Below the pieces are notes generated by a model. That model saw only the letters and a list, made by a program, of their open reading frames with translations, did no database searches and was not told where the DNA came from. From positions 124,001 through 188,000 of the forward strand of contig NZ_BLIN01000005.1 in NCBI RefSeq assembly GCF_009811555.1: a stretch of 64,000 nt of DNA. The letters are read 5' to 3'. The position numbers and the translations under genes are program-made. This DNA is from Streptomyces caniferus. GTDB taxonomy: Bacteria; Actinomycetota; Actinomycetes; Streptomycetales; Streptomycetaceae. Of this stretch, positions 26,151 to 35,335 are shown piece by piece (position 1 is the first letter of the stretch; each line of letters opens with the position of its first letter).

Positions 26151-27551
26151 ATGACCTACGTATCGGCGGATCCCGCGTCCGGCCCCACCCGCCGCGCCAC
26201 CCTTGCCGGCCTCGTCGGCGGGGCGGGGGCCGTGCTGACCGCCGGCTGCACCGCGCCGGGGTCGGCGCCCGCTCCCACCCGCACGGCGTGGGCCGCCGCG
26301 TCGGCGGGCGGACCCACGCCCGGCGCGATGACGCTCTTCAAGGACCCCGGCTTCAACTTCAACGGGCTCCTCGCGCTCGGCGCGGCGGGTTACGGCGCCG
26401 GTGAGGTGGGCGAGGTGCTCACCGCCGTGAACACGGTCAACAAGGCAGGTCTCTCCGCGCAGTCGTACACCGAGACCTTCAGGAAACTCGGTGATCAGCT
26501 GCGGGTGCCGCCCCGGGACGGCACGCCCGGGACGCAGACCACCCGGTTCCGTGCGCTGCGGGCCGCGCAGTACTACGCCCAGGCGCTGTTCTTCGTCCTA
26601 GGCTCCGACACCCCCGGCAGCGAGGAGCAGCTGTACCGGGCGGGGCGCGACGCCTGGGACAGGTTCTGCGAGCTGTGCGACCCGGCACCGGTAACGGCAC
26701 ATGTCCCGTACGGAAAGACCCCGCTGCCCGTGTGGTTCTTCCGGCCGGACGACTCCCGCGAGCGGCGTCCCACCGTGATCCTCACGAACGGCAGCGACGG
26801 GCAGAACGTCGACATGTGGACCTACGGCGTCGCGGCGGCTCTGCAGCGCGGCTGGAACGCCCTCGTGTACGACGGCCCCGGCCAGGGGCAGCTGCTCTTC
26901 GTCGACCAGGTGGTCTTCACGCCGCGCTGGGAGAGTGTCGTCACGCCGCTCGTCGACTGGCTGTCCGCCCGCTCGGACGTGGACACCGGCAAGATCGCCC
27001 TGACCGGGCTGAGCATGGCCGGGGATCTGGCTCCCAGGGCAGCGGCCTTCGAGCACCGGATCGCCGCGCTGGTGGCGATGCCGGGCGTGCTCCAGCCCTG
27101 GCTGGGCTTTCCCCCGGAGATCCGGCAGATCCTCACGCCGGACAAGGAGAAGACCAACAACACCTGGAACAACGAGGTCGTCCCCGAGCTGCCGCCGTCC
27201 GCGGTGGCGACGCTGAAGAAACGCTTCGAGCCCTTCTCGGTCCCGGCGATGCTCGCCGCCCGCAAGGGCAGGATGTTCACCGACTTCTACACCCCCGCCA
27301 CCCTCATCAAGTCGCTGGACATCACCGACGTGGTGGGCCGCATCAAGATGCCCACGCTGGTCCTCGACTACGAGGACGAGCAGTTCTATCCGGGGCAGCC
27401 GCGCCGGATGTTCGACAAACTGACGGCGCCCAAGGACTACGTGAAGCTCACCGCGGCCACCGGCGCGCAGTTGCACTGCTCCCCGATGGCCCCGCAGCAG
27501 CACTGCGAGGTCGTCTTCGACTGGCTGCAGGAGAAGCTGTCGGGCGGCTGA
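26151..27551 (+). CDS. Tat-exported lipoprotein alpha/beta hydrolase
   Basis: This 466-residue protein has a twin-arginine signal (TRRATLAG, Arg14-Arg15) ending in a lipobox with Cys33, so it is probably a folded, lipid-anchored surface enzyme. A helical domain precedes the hydrolase core: TVILTNGSDGQNVDMWTYG (oxyanion region), VYDGPGQGQ, the nucleophile elbow GLSMAG with Ser288, an acid residue near VLDYEDEQFYPG and a His in the C-terminal QLHCSPMAPQQHC region. It resembles the group of 2,6-dihydropseudooxynicotine hydrolase-like and dipeptidyl-peptidase-like enzymes. The ATG lacks a good ribosome site; a GTG at 26082 is an alternative but gives a worse signal peptide. Confidence 0.85.
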   Translation: MTYVSADPASGPTRRATLAGLVGGAGAVLTAGCTAPGSAPAPTRTAWAAASAGGPTPGAMTLFKDPGFNFNGLLALGAAGYGAGEVGEVLTAVNTVNKAGLSAQSYTETFRKLGDQLRVPPRDGTPGTQTTRFRALRAAQYYAQALFFVLGSDTPGSEEQLYRAGRDAWDRFCELCDPAPVTAHVPYGKTPLPVWFFRPDDSRERRPTVILTNGSDGQNVDMWTYGVAAALQRGWNALVYDGPGQGQLLFVDQVVFTPRWESVVTPLVDWLSARSDVDTGKIALTGLSMAGDLAPRAAAFEHRIAALVAMPGVLQPWLGFPPEIRQILTPDKEKTNNTWNNEVVPELPPSAVATLKKRFEPFSVPAMLAARKGRMFTDFYTPATLIKSLDITDVVGRIKMPTLVLDYEDEQFYPGQPRRMFDKLTAPKDYVKLTAATGAQLHCSPMAPQQHCEVVFDWLQEKLSGG

Positions 27552-27584
27552 CCTCCGTCCCGGGTCGGCGGAGCGGCCCGCGCG

Positions 27585-29354
27585 TCACAGGTCGAGCACC
27601 ACGTCGTCGCGAGGCCGTGAACAGCAGATCAGGGCGTTGCTCTCGGCGGGCGGCTCGACGGGGTCGGGGTCGTAGCCGACGCTGCCGCCCAGGAGGCCGG
27701 TCTCACAGGTGTGGCATACGCCGGTGCGGCACGACCAGCGCACGGGCACGTCGCAGGCCTCGGCCATCTCCAGGAGCGTGCGGTACTCCGGTTTCCAGGG
27801 GACGGTCAGACCGCTGCGCGCGAACGACACCGCGGGCCCGTTTCCGGGGGCTCCGGCGGGCGGATGGGGCGGGCGGGCCGCGGTGGGGGCGATGCCGGGG
27901 GTGATCCCGGGGCCGGCGCCGAAGACTTCCGTGTGGATCTGCCCGGGGCCCAGGCCCACCGCCGTCAGGGCTTCGGTGAGGTCGTTCATGAAGGCCGTGG
28001 GACCGCAGAGGTAGGCGTCGGCGTCGGCGGGCAGGCCGAGGCGGGCGAGGAGTCCGGCGGAGAGGTGTCCGGCGTCGGTGTAGTCGGTGCCCTGCCGGTC
28101 CTCGGGCCCAGGGCGGCTGTAGCAGATGCGGACATGACTGTGGGGCAGTTGCGCCAGCAGGTGCCTGCTCTCCTCGGCGAAGGCATGATCGTCGCCGTTG
28201 CGCGCCCCGTGCAGCCACCACACATGGCGCGTCGTCCCGGAGTCGGCGAGCGCGCGCAGCATGGCCTCGACCGGTGTGACGCCCACACCGGCCGAGGCGA
28301 GGATCACGGGGGTCCGCCCGGGGACGAGGGTGAAGGTGCCGCGGGGCGCGGCGGCCTGCAGGCGGTTTCCGGCCCGGACACGGGCATGGATACGGGTGCT
28401 GGCGGCGCCGTGAGGCTCTTGTTTGACGCTGATGCGGTACTGGTTCCCGCCCGGCTGACCGGACAGGGAGTAGCTGCGCACCAGCTCCGGACCGTCCGCA
28501 TCGGCCCGCAGGCGCACGGTGAGGTACTGGCCGGGTGCGGCGGCGGGCAGGGGCGCGCCGTCGGGGGCGGCCAGCCACAGGGAGACCACGCTGCGGCTCT
28601 CCCTCTCGACCCGTGCCACGGTGAGGGAACGGAACCCGTCCCACGCGGGCCTGGCGCCCGCACCTTCGGCGTGCAGGCCCGCATTGCCTCCGGTGGCCTC
28701 GGGCCCGCGGTCGGCCTGGTCCAGCAGGGCCTGGAAGGCGCCCTGCCATCCCGGGCTGAGGGCGTCGATGCGCAGTGCCTGTTCAATGCGGTCGCGGGGG
28801 TGCTCCGGAAGGTACAGCAGGCCGTCGGCCTCGGTGACGGTCATCCGGCCCGGCCCCGCGGAGATCTTGACGATGTTCTGTCCGGCCTCCACTTCCCCTT
28901 CGGTGATGACCCGGAAGTAGAAGCCCGGTCGCCGGTGGGACACCAGGAGGGCGGGCATCCGGGCGTCGTCCATCCGCAGCCCCACGCGGTAGCAGGTCAC
29001 CCGGGGCTGGGTCACCTCGAAGACCGCGTCCCCGATCCGGTAGCGGTCCCCGATGCACACCTCGTCGTCCGCGAGCCCCTCCACGGTGAAGTTCTCGCCG
29101 AACTGGCCGAGGACGAAGTCGTCGCGCCCGAGCTCGTGCTGCCAGTAGCGGTAGGAGTCGAGCTGGTAGACCATCACTGCGCGCATCTCGCCGCCGTGCC
29201 CGGCGAGATCGCCCTGCCCGTCGCCGTCGACGTTCAGTCTCCGCACCATCCGGGGGCCGGTGACCGGGCTCTTCCAGATCCCCGTGTGGACCGTCCGCCC
29301 GTGCCAGGAGACATCCTTGGGAAGACCCACGTTGACGGAGACCAGCCTGGTCAC
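27585..29354 (-). CDS. MOSC - ferredoxin reductase - 2Fe-2S fusion protein
   Basis: This 589-residue multidomain protein starts at a GTG with GAGG seven bases upstream. Residues 1-215 form a MOSC domain of the YiiM type, with the molybdenum-ligand cysteine at Cys121 (QPRVTCYRV). Residues 240-345 form an FAD domain (RSYSLS at 293-298). Residues 348-485 bind NAD(P)H (GVGVTP at 356-361, CGPTAF at 450). The C-terminus is a plant-type 2Fe-2S ferredoxin with Cys542, 547, 550 and 578. YiiM/YcbX proteins reduce N-hydroxylated compounds using separate reductases, so this looks like a self-sufficient molybdenum N-hydroxy reductase. The physiological substrate is unknown. It is divergent from the hydrolase-P450 pair. 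Confidence 0.92.
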   Translation of the reverse strand: MTRLVSVNVGLPKDVSWHGRTVHTGIWKSPVTGPRMVRRLNVDGDGQGDLAGHGGEMRAVMVYQLDSYRYWQHELGRDDFVLGQFGENFTVEGLADDEVCIGDRYRIGDAVFEVTQPRVTCYRVGLRMDDARMPALLVSHRRPGFYFRVITEGEVEAGQNIVKISAGPGRMTVTEADGLLYLPEHPRDRIEQALRIDALSPGWQGAFQALLDQADRGPEATGGNAGLHAEGAGARPAWDGFRSLTVARVERESRSVVSLWLAAPDGAPLPAAAPGQYLTVRLRADADGPELVRSYSLSGQPGGNQYRISVKQEPHGAASTRIHARVRAGNRLQAAAPRGTFTLVPGRTPVILASAGVGVTPVEAMLRALADSGTTRHVWWLHGARNGDDHAFAEESRHLLAQLPHSHVRICYSRPGPEDRQGTDYTDAGHLSAGLLARLGLPADADAYLCGPTAFMNDLTEALTAVGLGPGQIHTEVFGAGPGITPGIAPTAARPPHPPAGAPGNGPAVSFARSGLTVPWKPEYRTLLEMAEACDVPVRWSCRTGVCHTCETGLLGGSVGYDPDPVEPPAESNALICCSRPRDDVVLDL

Positions 29355-29630
29355 GGCGTCCACCTCATGCGCTGACGGCCCCCACCTGTCCTGTCGATCG
29401 TAACCACGCCGGACGGGCGGGCGCTCGGTCAGTCGCTGCGGTGCGGGGACCCCGCTGCTCCGGCCAGTCGCCGCGGTGCGGGGAACCCGCTGCTCCCGCC
29501 CCCGGGGAACACCTGCTCGGACCGGCCGCACCGGTCCCGTGGCGCCCTTGCAGGGCGGGGAGGTTACGGCCACTGTGGTGCGGACGTGGCCGTTGGCCGT
29601 CGGCAAGTTCGTCACACACCTGGAGTGCGC

Positions 29631-30425
29631 GTGACTTCCTTCGTACTGCCTCATGTCCTGCACGGCCGGGGATCGCACAAAGTGATCGCCGTGCACGGAT
29701 GGTTCGCCGACCGGTCCGCCTTCGACCCGGTCCTGCCGGATCTCGATCAGGACGCGTTCCAGTACGCGCTGGTCGATCTGCGGGGCTACGGGGAGGCGAG
29801 GGACGTGGCCGGGGCCTACACCTCGGGCGAGGGGGCCGTCGATGTGCTGGCGCTCGCCGACCGGCTGGGCTGGGACCGGTTCTCGGTGGTCGGGCATTCG
29901 ATGGGCGCCAGTGTCGTCCAACGGGTACTGGCCGCGGCCCCGCTCCGAGTGCGCAGGCTCGTGGGCATCTCGCCGGTGCCCGCCTCCGGGCTGCCGCTGC
30001 CCCCGCAGCAGTGGGAGCTGTTCTCCTCGGCCGCCCACACCCCGGGGAACCGACGGGCCATCATCGACCTCACCACCGGCGGGCGGCGCCCGGCCGCCTG
30101 GCTGGACCGGATGGTGCAGCGGTCGCTGCGGTGCAGCGATCCGAAGGCGTTCCGGTCCTGGCTGGATTCCTGGTCCGGGGAGACGTTCGCCGCCGAGATC
30201 GAGGGTTCGGCGGTGCCGGCGCTGGCGGTGACCGGGGCGCTGGATCCCGCGCTGACCGCCGAACTGGCGCGGGCGACATGGATGCAGTGGTACGCCAACA
30301 GCGAGCTGGTCGAGCTCCGTTCGGCCGGGCACTACGCCATGGACGAGACACCGCTGGAGCTCATCCGGGCCGTGGAGGACTTCCTGCGCGCGGACGGCAG
30401 CGGCGGCGGAACCGAGGCCGGATGA
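29631..30425 (+). CDS. Alpha/beta hydrolase
   Basis: This 264-residue single-domain alpha/beta hydrolase starts at a GTG with GGAG five bases upstream. It shows the HGW oxyanion motif (VIAVHGWFADRSAF), the strand ALVDLRGYGEA, the nucleophile elbow VVGHSMGAS, the acid-bearing TGALDPAL and the late histidine in RSAGHYAMDETP. The P450 start codon overlaps its stop (ATGA), so the two are translationally coupled and likely act on the same compound, perhaps ester or lactone hydrolysis before or after oxidation. Substrate unknown. Confidence 0.9.
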   Translation: MTSFVLPHVLHGRGSHKVIAVHGWFADRSAFDPVLPDLDQDAFQYALVDLRGYGEARDVAGAYTSGEGAVDVLALADRLGWDRFSVVGHSMGASVVQRVLAAAPLRVRRLVGISPVPASGLPLPPQQWELFSSAAHTPGNRRAIIDLTTGGRRPAAWLDRMVQRSLRCSDPKAFRSWLDSWSGETFAAEIEGSAVPALAVTGALDPALTAELARATWMQWYANSELVELRSAGHYAMDETPLELIRAVEDFLRADGSGGGTEAG

Positions 30426-31765
30426 CCGTGCCGACGGGGAGCGCGGCCCAGCCGGACGTCCCGGCCACCCCGGATCTCCCGGACGCCCCGCACGCCGCGG
30501 ACGCCCCGGAGATCCCGGACGTCTTCGATCCCCGCGGCTACGCGGACGGTCTGCCGCACGCGGCGTACCGGCTGCTGCGCGACCGGTATCCGGTGGTCCG
30601 GCAGGAAGAACACAAGGTGCTCGGCTGGCCCGCCGGTCCCGGCTTCTGGGCGGTCACGCGGCATGAGGACGTCGTACGGGTCCTGAAGGACGCGGGCACC
30701 TTCTCCTCCCATCTGGGTGCCACCCAGATCCGCGATCCCGACCCTGCGGACCTGCCGTTCATCCGCCGCATGATGCTCAACCAGGACCCCCCGGACCACG
30801 GGCGGCTGCGGCGCCTGGTCAGCCGTGCGTTCACCCCGCGCCGCGTCGAGCGGTTCGGGACGGCCGTACGTGAGCGGGCCCGTGGTCTGCTGGCCTCGGC
30901 GGTCGACGCCGCGCGGACGGGGAACGGGGTGCGCGACCTCGTCACCGACGTCACGGACGAGTTCGCCCTGCTCAACCTCGCCGATCTGCTCGGGGTGCCG
31001 CCCGCCGAGCGCGGACTGCTGCTGGACTGGACCCGGCGCGTCATCGGGTACCAGGACCCCGACGAAGCGGGCCCGGCCGCGGCGGGGCCGGACGGCCGCC
31101 CCGCCGACCCGCGGTCCCCGGCGATGCTGCAGGACATGTTCGGCTTCGCGCGCGAGCTGGCCGCCCACAAGCGACGGCATCCGGGCGACGACGTGATGAC
31201 CGTCCTGGCCACGGACGACGAACTGGCCACGCCCGAACTGGAGATGTTCTTCTTCCTGCTCACCATCGCGGGCAACGACACCGTACGCAGCGCGGCCCCC
31301 GGAGGCCTGCTGGCCCTGGCCCGGCACCCGGACGCGTACCGCGCGCTGCGCACCGGGGCGGTGGGGGCGGCCACGTGTGTGGAGGAGCTGCTGCGCTGGC
31401 ATCCGCCGGTGCTGAGCTTCCGCCGGACCGCCGTGTGCGACACCGAGGTGGCCGGGCGGCGGATACGCGCCGGCGACAAGGTGGTCGTCTTCCACGGCTC
31501 GGCGAACTACGACGAACGGGCCTTCGCGGCCCCGCACCGTCTGGATCTGGCCCGCTCCCCCAACCCCCATGTCTCCTTCGGCGACGGCCCGCACATCTGC
31601 CTGGGCGCGCATCTGGCCCGGCTGCAGCTGCGGGTGCTGTACGAGGAGACGAGCGGGCTGCTGCCGGCCTTGGCGGTCGCCGAGCGGCCGCGGCGGCTCG
31701 TGTCGAACTTCATCCATGGATTCAAGTCGCTGCCCCTGCGACTGGTGGAGGGTGGGCGCGACTAG
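30422..31765 (+). CDS. Cytochrome P450 (CYP125/142-like)
   Basis: This 447-residue P450 has an Ala/Pro/Asp-rich N-terminus of about 35 residues. Landmarks are LNQDPPDHGRLRRLVSRAFTPRRV (C-helix His/Arg), the I-helix AGNDTV at 283-288, ExxR at Glu322/Arg325 and the heme loop FGDGPHICLG at 386-395 with Cys393. AGN[DE]T in the I-helix and the NQDPP motif are typical of the steroid/cholesterol-type CYP125/CYP142 group, so a lipid or steroid-like substrate is plausible. It is translationally coupled to the upstream hydrolase. Its TAG stop shares a palindromic CTAG with the convergent ABC ATPase gene, so the two genes overlap by four bases. Confidence 0.94.
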   Translation: MTVPTGSAAQPDVPATPDLPDAPHAADAPEIPDVFDPRGYADGLPHAAYRLLRDRYPVVRQEEHKVLGWPAGPGFWAVTRHEDVVRVLKDAGTFSSHLGATQIRDPDPADLPFIRRMMLNQDPPDHGRLRRLVSRAFTPRRVERFGTAVRERARGLLASAVDAARTGNGVRDLVTDVTDEFALLNLADLLGVPPAERGLLLDWTRRVIGYQDPDEAGPAAAGPDGRPADPRSPAMLQDMFGFARELAAHKRRHPGDDVMTVLATDDELATPELEMFFFLLTIAGNDTVRSAAPGGLLALARHPDAYRALRTGAVGAATCVEELLRWHPPVLSFRRTAVCDTEVAGRRIRAGDKVVVFHGSANYDERAFAAPHRLDLARSPNPHVSFGDGPHICLGAHLARLQLRVLYEETSGLLPALAVAERPRRLVSNFIHGFKSLPLRLVEGGRD

Positions 31766-33384
31766 GGCGGGTCCGCATGGTCCCCTCGTGCGCCCTGAGG
31801 GGGCCCCGCGCGGTCGGGTGCGGCGCGCAGCAGCGAGGCGGTGAGGGGGTGTCGGGGGTCGGTGAGGAGTTGCCCGGTCGGGCCCTGTTCGACGATGCGG
31901 CCCTGGTCGAGTACGGCGGTCCGGGTGGCCAGGGCCGCGGTGTCGCGGTCATGGGTGATGAGGACCAGGGCCAGGTCCGGGTGGGTCTCCAGGAGGCGGA
32001 GGAGGACGGTGCGCAGGGTCCGGCGCGCCACGGCATCCAGGCCTGAGGTGATCTCGTCGCAGATCAGGACCCTGGGGCGGGCCAGCAGCGCGCGGGCCAG
32101 GGCGGCGCGCTGGAGTTCGCCGCCGGAGAGCTCCGCGGGCTTGCGTCGTATGAGATCCCCGGTCAGACCGAGGGCGCTCATGGTGCGCTCGGCGTCGGCC
32201 AGCGCCTGGGGGGCCGGGACCCGACGAAGCCGTACGGCGCTGCGGCTCACCTGGTCGAGGACCGGGCGGTGTTCGTCGAACGCGGCGCGGGCGTCCTGGA
32301 AGACGTACTGCACCGCCGCCAGTTGTGCGCGAGTCCGGTCGCGGAGGCTGCGGGGCAATGCGACCCCGTCGAGCAGGATCTCTCCGTCGTAGGTCCGGTG
32401 GAGACCGGCGAGGCACCGGGCGAGGGTGGTCTTGCCACTGCCCGAGCGGCCCACGAGGGCCGAGCAGCCCGGCGGCAGGAGGAGATCGGCGGGGTGCAGG
32501 ACGGTGGACCTGCCGTGGCGGGCGGTGAGGGCCCGTAGGTGCAGCACGGGTTCGCGGGCGGCAGGGGGGTGTTCGGGGTCGCCGTGCCGGGTGGCGGTGT
32601 CCGGTGCGTCGGCGCCGTGGTGGGCGGGACCCTCGTCCGACGGCTCCGCGGGCGCGGTGTCGGCGAGGAGTGTCCGGGTCCAGGGGTGCCGGGGGGAGCG
32701 CCAGAGCCTTTCCGGCGGGCCGGACTCCACGATGCGGCCGGCGCGCAGGACGTGGACGTCGTCGGCCAGGGCCCGGACGACCTCCAGGTCGTGGCTCAGG
32801 AGCAGGATGGCGAGGCCCTGACGGGCCAGGGCGGCCAGTTGCCGCACGATCTGTTGCTTCGTCAGTGCGTCCTGCCCGGTCGTGGGTTCGTCCGCGACGA
32901 GGGTGGTGGCCCCGGTCAGGAGGGCCTGGGCGAGGACGATGCGCTGCTGTTGGCCGCCGGAGAGCTGGTGGGGGTAGCGGCGCAGCAGGGTTTCGCCGTC
33001 GGGGACCTGGGCCTGGGCGAGGGCGTGCAGGATGCGTTGGCGGGCAGCGGCACTGCGGGTGCGGCGGGGCAGGTGGCGCACCTGGTGGCGGGCGATGTCC
33101 TGGAGGAGGGCGGCCACGCGCCGGGCGGGATTGAGGACGGTGGCGGGGTGCTGCGGTACGTATCCGATGAGGCCGTCGGGGACGCTCACCTCGCCGGTCA
33201 CCGCGGCGCCGGGCGGAAATTCGCGGAGCAGGGCGAGCCCGGTGGTGGTCTTGCCGCTGCCGGAGGCACCGATCAGGGCGGTGATCCTGCCGGGCGGCAC
33301 CCGGAGGCTCACCCCGTCGACGAGGGACCGGCCGCCGGTCTCGATACAGAGGTCATGGAGCTGAGCGGTGTCGGTCGCGTTCAT
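31762..33384 (-). CDS. Fused double ABC ATPase, nickel/peptide/opine family (metallophore locus)
   Basis: This 540-residue protein carries two ATPase domains. Domain 1 has GASGSGKTT (about 37-45), LSGGQQQR and VADEPTTGQD; domain 2 has GRSGSGKTT, LSGGELQR and LICDEITSGLD. It is shorter than the DppDF-type fusion at 20511-22646 and lacks the cysteine-rich oligopeptide tail, resembling NikD/NikE or CntD/CntF fused together. It is the last gene of the ten-gene operon and overlaps the permease stop by ATGA. It presumably drives uptake of the metal complex captured by the receptor at 35332-36918. Confidence 0.93.
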   Translation of the reverse strand: MNATDTAQLHDLCIETGGRSLVDGVSLRVPPGRITALIGASGSGKTTTGLALLREFPPGAAVTGEVSVPDGLIGYVPQHPATVLNPARRVAALLQDIARHQVRHLPRRTRSAAARQRILHALAQAQVPDGETLLRRYPHQLSGGQQQRIVLAQALLTGATTLVADEPTTGQDALTKQQIVRQLAALARQGLAILLLSHDLEVVRALADDVHVLRAGRIVESGPPERLWRSPRHPWTRTLLADTAPAEPSDEGPAHHGADAPDTATRHGDPEHPPAAREPVLHLRALTARHGRSTVLHPADLLLPPGCSALVGRSGSGKTTLARCLAGLHRTYDGEILLDGVALPRSLRDRTRAQLAAVQYVFQDARAAFDEHRPVLDQVSRSAVRLRRVPAPQALADAERTMSALGLTGDLIRRKPAELSGGELQRAALARALLARPRVLICDEITSGLDAVARRTLRTVLLRLLETHPDLALVLITHDRDTAALATRTAVLDQGRIVEQGPTGQLLTDPRHPLTASLLRAAPDRAGPPQGARGDHADPP

Positions 33385-34385
33385 GGACTGCTCCTCTCGC
33401 TGCGCCGCGGCGCGGGGGCCGGGGCGCCGGTGGGCTGGGCGCCTGTGTGCGGGGCGTCGGTGGACGGGTGATCAGGCCTCGGGCCGGGCCGCGTTGCGGG
33501 GTGCGGCCGGGACGAGGGGTCGGGCCGTGGCGCAGAGTCCGGGCAGCGCGCCCGGTCCGACCGCTGCGCCCGGTCCGGCCGCGGTCCTGGGGCGCGCCGG
33601 CCGAGGGCGGCGTCGCAGAGCAGGTTGGTGCCCATGGTCAGGGCCATGATCAGCACGGCGGGCAGGGCGACGGCCCAGGGCTGGACGAACATGCCGGTCC
33701 GGTTGCGGTCGACCATCACCGCCCAGTCGGCGGCGTCCGGTTCGGCACCGACGCCGAGGAAGGCGGCCGTGGCCACCAGGTAGAGCACGCCGGTCAGCCG
33801 CACCCCGGCGTCGGCGGCAAGGGTGCGCAGGGCCGAGCGGCCGGCGTAGCCGACGGCCAGCCGCCACCAGGTCTCGCCCTGCATCCGCAGCGCCTCGACC
33901 GCGGGCGAAGCGGCCGCCTCCGCGACGGCGGCCCGGACGGTCCGGGCGGCGTCCGGGATGTTGACCAGCGCCACCAGCAGTGCGAGCCCGCCGGCTCCGG
34001 GCGTCAGGACCGTCGCCACCAGCAGAATCACCAGCAGCGACGGCACGGCGAGCAGGATGTCCAGGGGCCGCAGCAACAGCTCTTCCAGCCACCGGCGATG
34101 GGTCAGTGCACCGGCCAGACCCAGGGGCAGGGCCACGGCGTAGGCCAGCGCCGTGGCGGCGAGCGCGGCCAGGACCACGGGGCGGCCGCCGAGCAGCACC
34201 TGCCGCCAGACGTCCCGTCCGACGAAGTCGGTGCCGGCCCAGTGGCCGCCGCCCGTGGTGAAGGACGCGGCCCGTGGCCCCGGCTCCCCCGCGAACAGCG
34301 GCCCGAGCAGGGCGAGCAGCAGTGGTACGGCGATGATCAGCACGGCGAGGGAGAAGCGCCACGGGCCGTTCTTCCGCAGGATCAT
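33381..34385 (-). CDS. ABC transporter permease, NikC/DppC type (metallophore locus)
   Basis: This 334-residue permease has an N-terminal helix (WRFSLAVLIIAVPLLLALLGPLF), then a transport domain with helices such as VVLAALAATALAYAVALPLGLAG and ILLAVPSLLVILLVATVL, and the coupling segment ASPAVEALRMQGETWWRLAVGYAGRSALRTL. The last 70 residues are a hydrophilic Pro/Arg/Asp tail with no homology I recognise. The start overlaps the DppB-type stop and the stop overlaps the ATPase start, both ATGA. Membrane partner of the permease at 34382-35335. Confidence 0.92.
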   Translation of the reverse strand: MILRKNGPWRFSLAVLIIAVPLLLALLGPLFAGEPGPRAASFTTGGGHWAGTDFVGRDVWRQVLLGGRPVVLAALAATALAYAVALPLGLAGALTHRRWLEELLLRPLDILLAVPSLLVILLVATVLTPGAGGLALLVALVNIPDAARTVRAAVAEAAASPAVEALRMQGETWWRLAVGYAGRSALRTLAADAGVRLTGVLYLVATAAFLGVGAEPDAADWAVMVDRNRTGMFVQPWAVALPAVLIMALTMGTNLLCDAALGRRAPGPRPDRAQRSDRARCPDSAPRPDPSSRPHPATRPGPRPDHPSTDAPHTGAQPTGAPAPAPRRSERSSP

Positions 34386-35335
34386 GCCGCCTCCCCGGTC
34401 CGGGGCACGAAGCGGTGGGTGACCAGGTCGGCGCCCAGGTTGAGGACAACGGCGGTGCACCCGAAGACGACCGCCAGGCCCTGGAGGACGGGGACGTCCC
34501 GTTCGGTCACGGCGTTCATCAGGACGGTACCGAGTCCGGGAATCACAAAGAGGGCCTCCACGACGACGACACCGCACAGCAGCCAGTCGACGGTACGGGC
34601 GAGCTGTTGGGCGGCGGGCCCGAGGGCATGGGGCAGGGCGTGTGCGTAGCGGATGCGCGCGCCGGGAATGCCGTAGCGGCGGGCCTGGGCGACGTACGGC
34701 GAGGCCAGCGCATCGATCATGCCGGCGCGGATCAGACGCGTCAGCGAGCACACCGGCCGGGACAGCAGGACGAGTACCGGCAGCATCAACGCCGCGGGGT
34801 GGGCGAGCAGTTCACCGCCGTAGCCCACGGCGGTCGGTGGCAGCCAGCCCAGCCGCAGCGCGAAGACCGCGACCAGCAGCACACCGAACGCGAATTCCGG
34901 TACGGCGTACACGGCCAGGGTGACCGAGCTGATGAGCCGGTCGGCGAGCCGTCCTTCGTGGCGGGCGGCCAGCACGCCGAGGCCACCGGCGGCCGGTACC
35001 AGCAGGACCAGGGTGAGCGCGGCGAGCAGGAGGGTCGGCCCGAAGGCGTCGCCGATGGCGGAGCCGACCGGCCGGCCGGAGGTCAGCGAGGTGCCGAGGT
35101 CCGCGTGCAGCAGCCCGGCCGCCCAGTCCCCCAGGCGTTCGCAGGCCGGCCGGTCCAGGTGCATGGTCTCCCGGATGGCGGCGATCCGCCCGGGGTCGGG
35201 CTGGTCACCGGCGAGGGCCACCGCGGCATCGCCGGGCAGCGCCTCGGTCAGCGCGAAGACGACCAGGACGACCGCGACGGTCTGCCCGGCGCCGAGCAGC
35301 AGCCGGCGCACCAGCCATGACCGCAGGCCGGTCAT
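34382..35335 (-). CDS. ABC transporter permease, NikB/DppB type (metallophore locus)
   Basis: This 317-residue permease begins MTGLRSWLVRRLLLGAGQTVAVVLVVFALTEALPGD, the usual OppB first helix. The transport domain follows with TLLLAALTLVLLVPAAGGLGVLA and AVYAVPEFAFGVLLVAVFALRLGWLPP, the coupling helix SPYVAQARRYGIPGARIRYAHALPHAL, and the terminal VVVEALFVIPGLGTVLMNAVTERDVP. It overlaps the receptor gene by ATGA, which indicates cotranslation. The family imports nickel, peptides and opine metallophores. Confidence 0.93.
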   Translation of the reverse strand: MTGLRSWLVRRLLLGAGQTVAVVLVVFALTEALPGDAAVALAGDQPDPGRIAAIRETMHLDRPACERLGDWAAGLLHADLGTSLTSGRPVGSAIGDAFGPTLLLAALTLVLLVPAAGGLGVLAARHEGRLADRLISSVTLAVYAVPEFAFGVLLVAVFALRLGWLPPTAVGYGGELLAHPAALMLPVLVLLSRPVCSLTRLIRAGMIDALASPYVAQARRYGIPGARIRYAHALPHALGPAAQQLARTVDWLLCGVVVVEALFVIPGLGTVLMNAVTERDVPVLQGLAVVFGCTAVVLNLGADLVTHRFVPRTGEAA

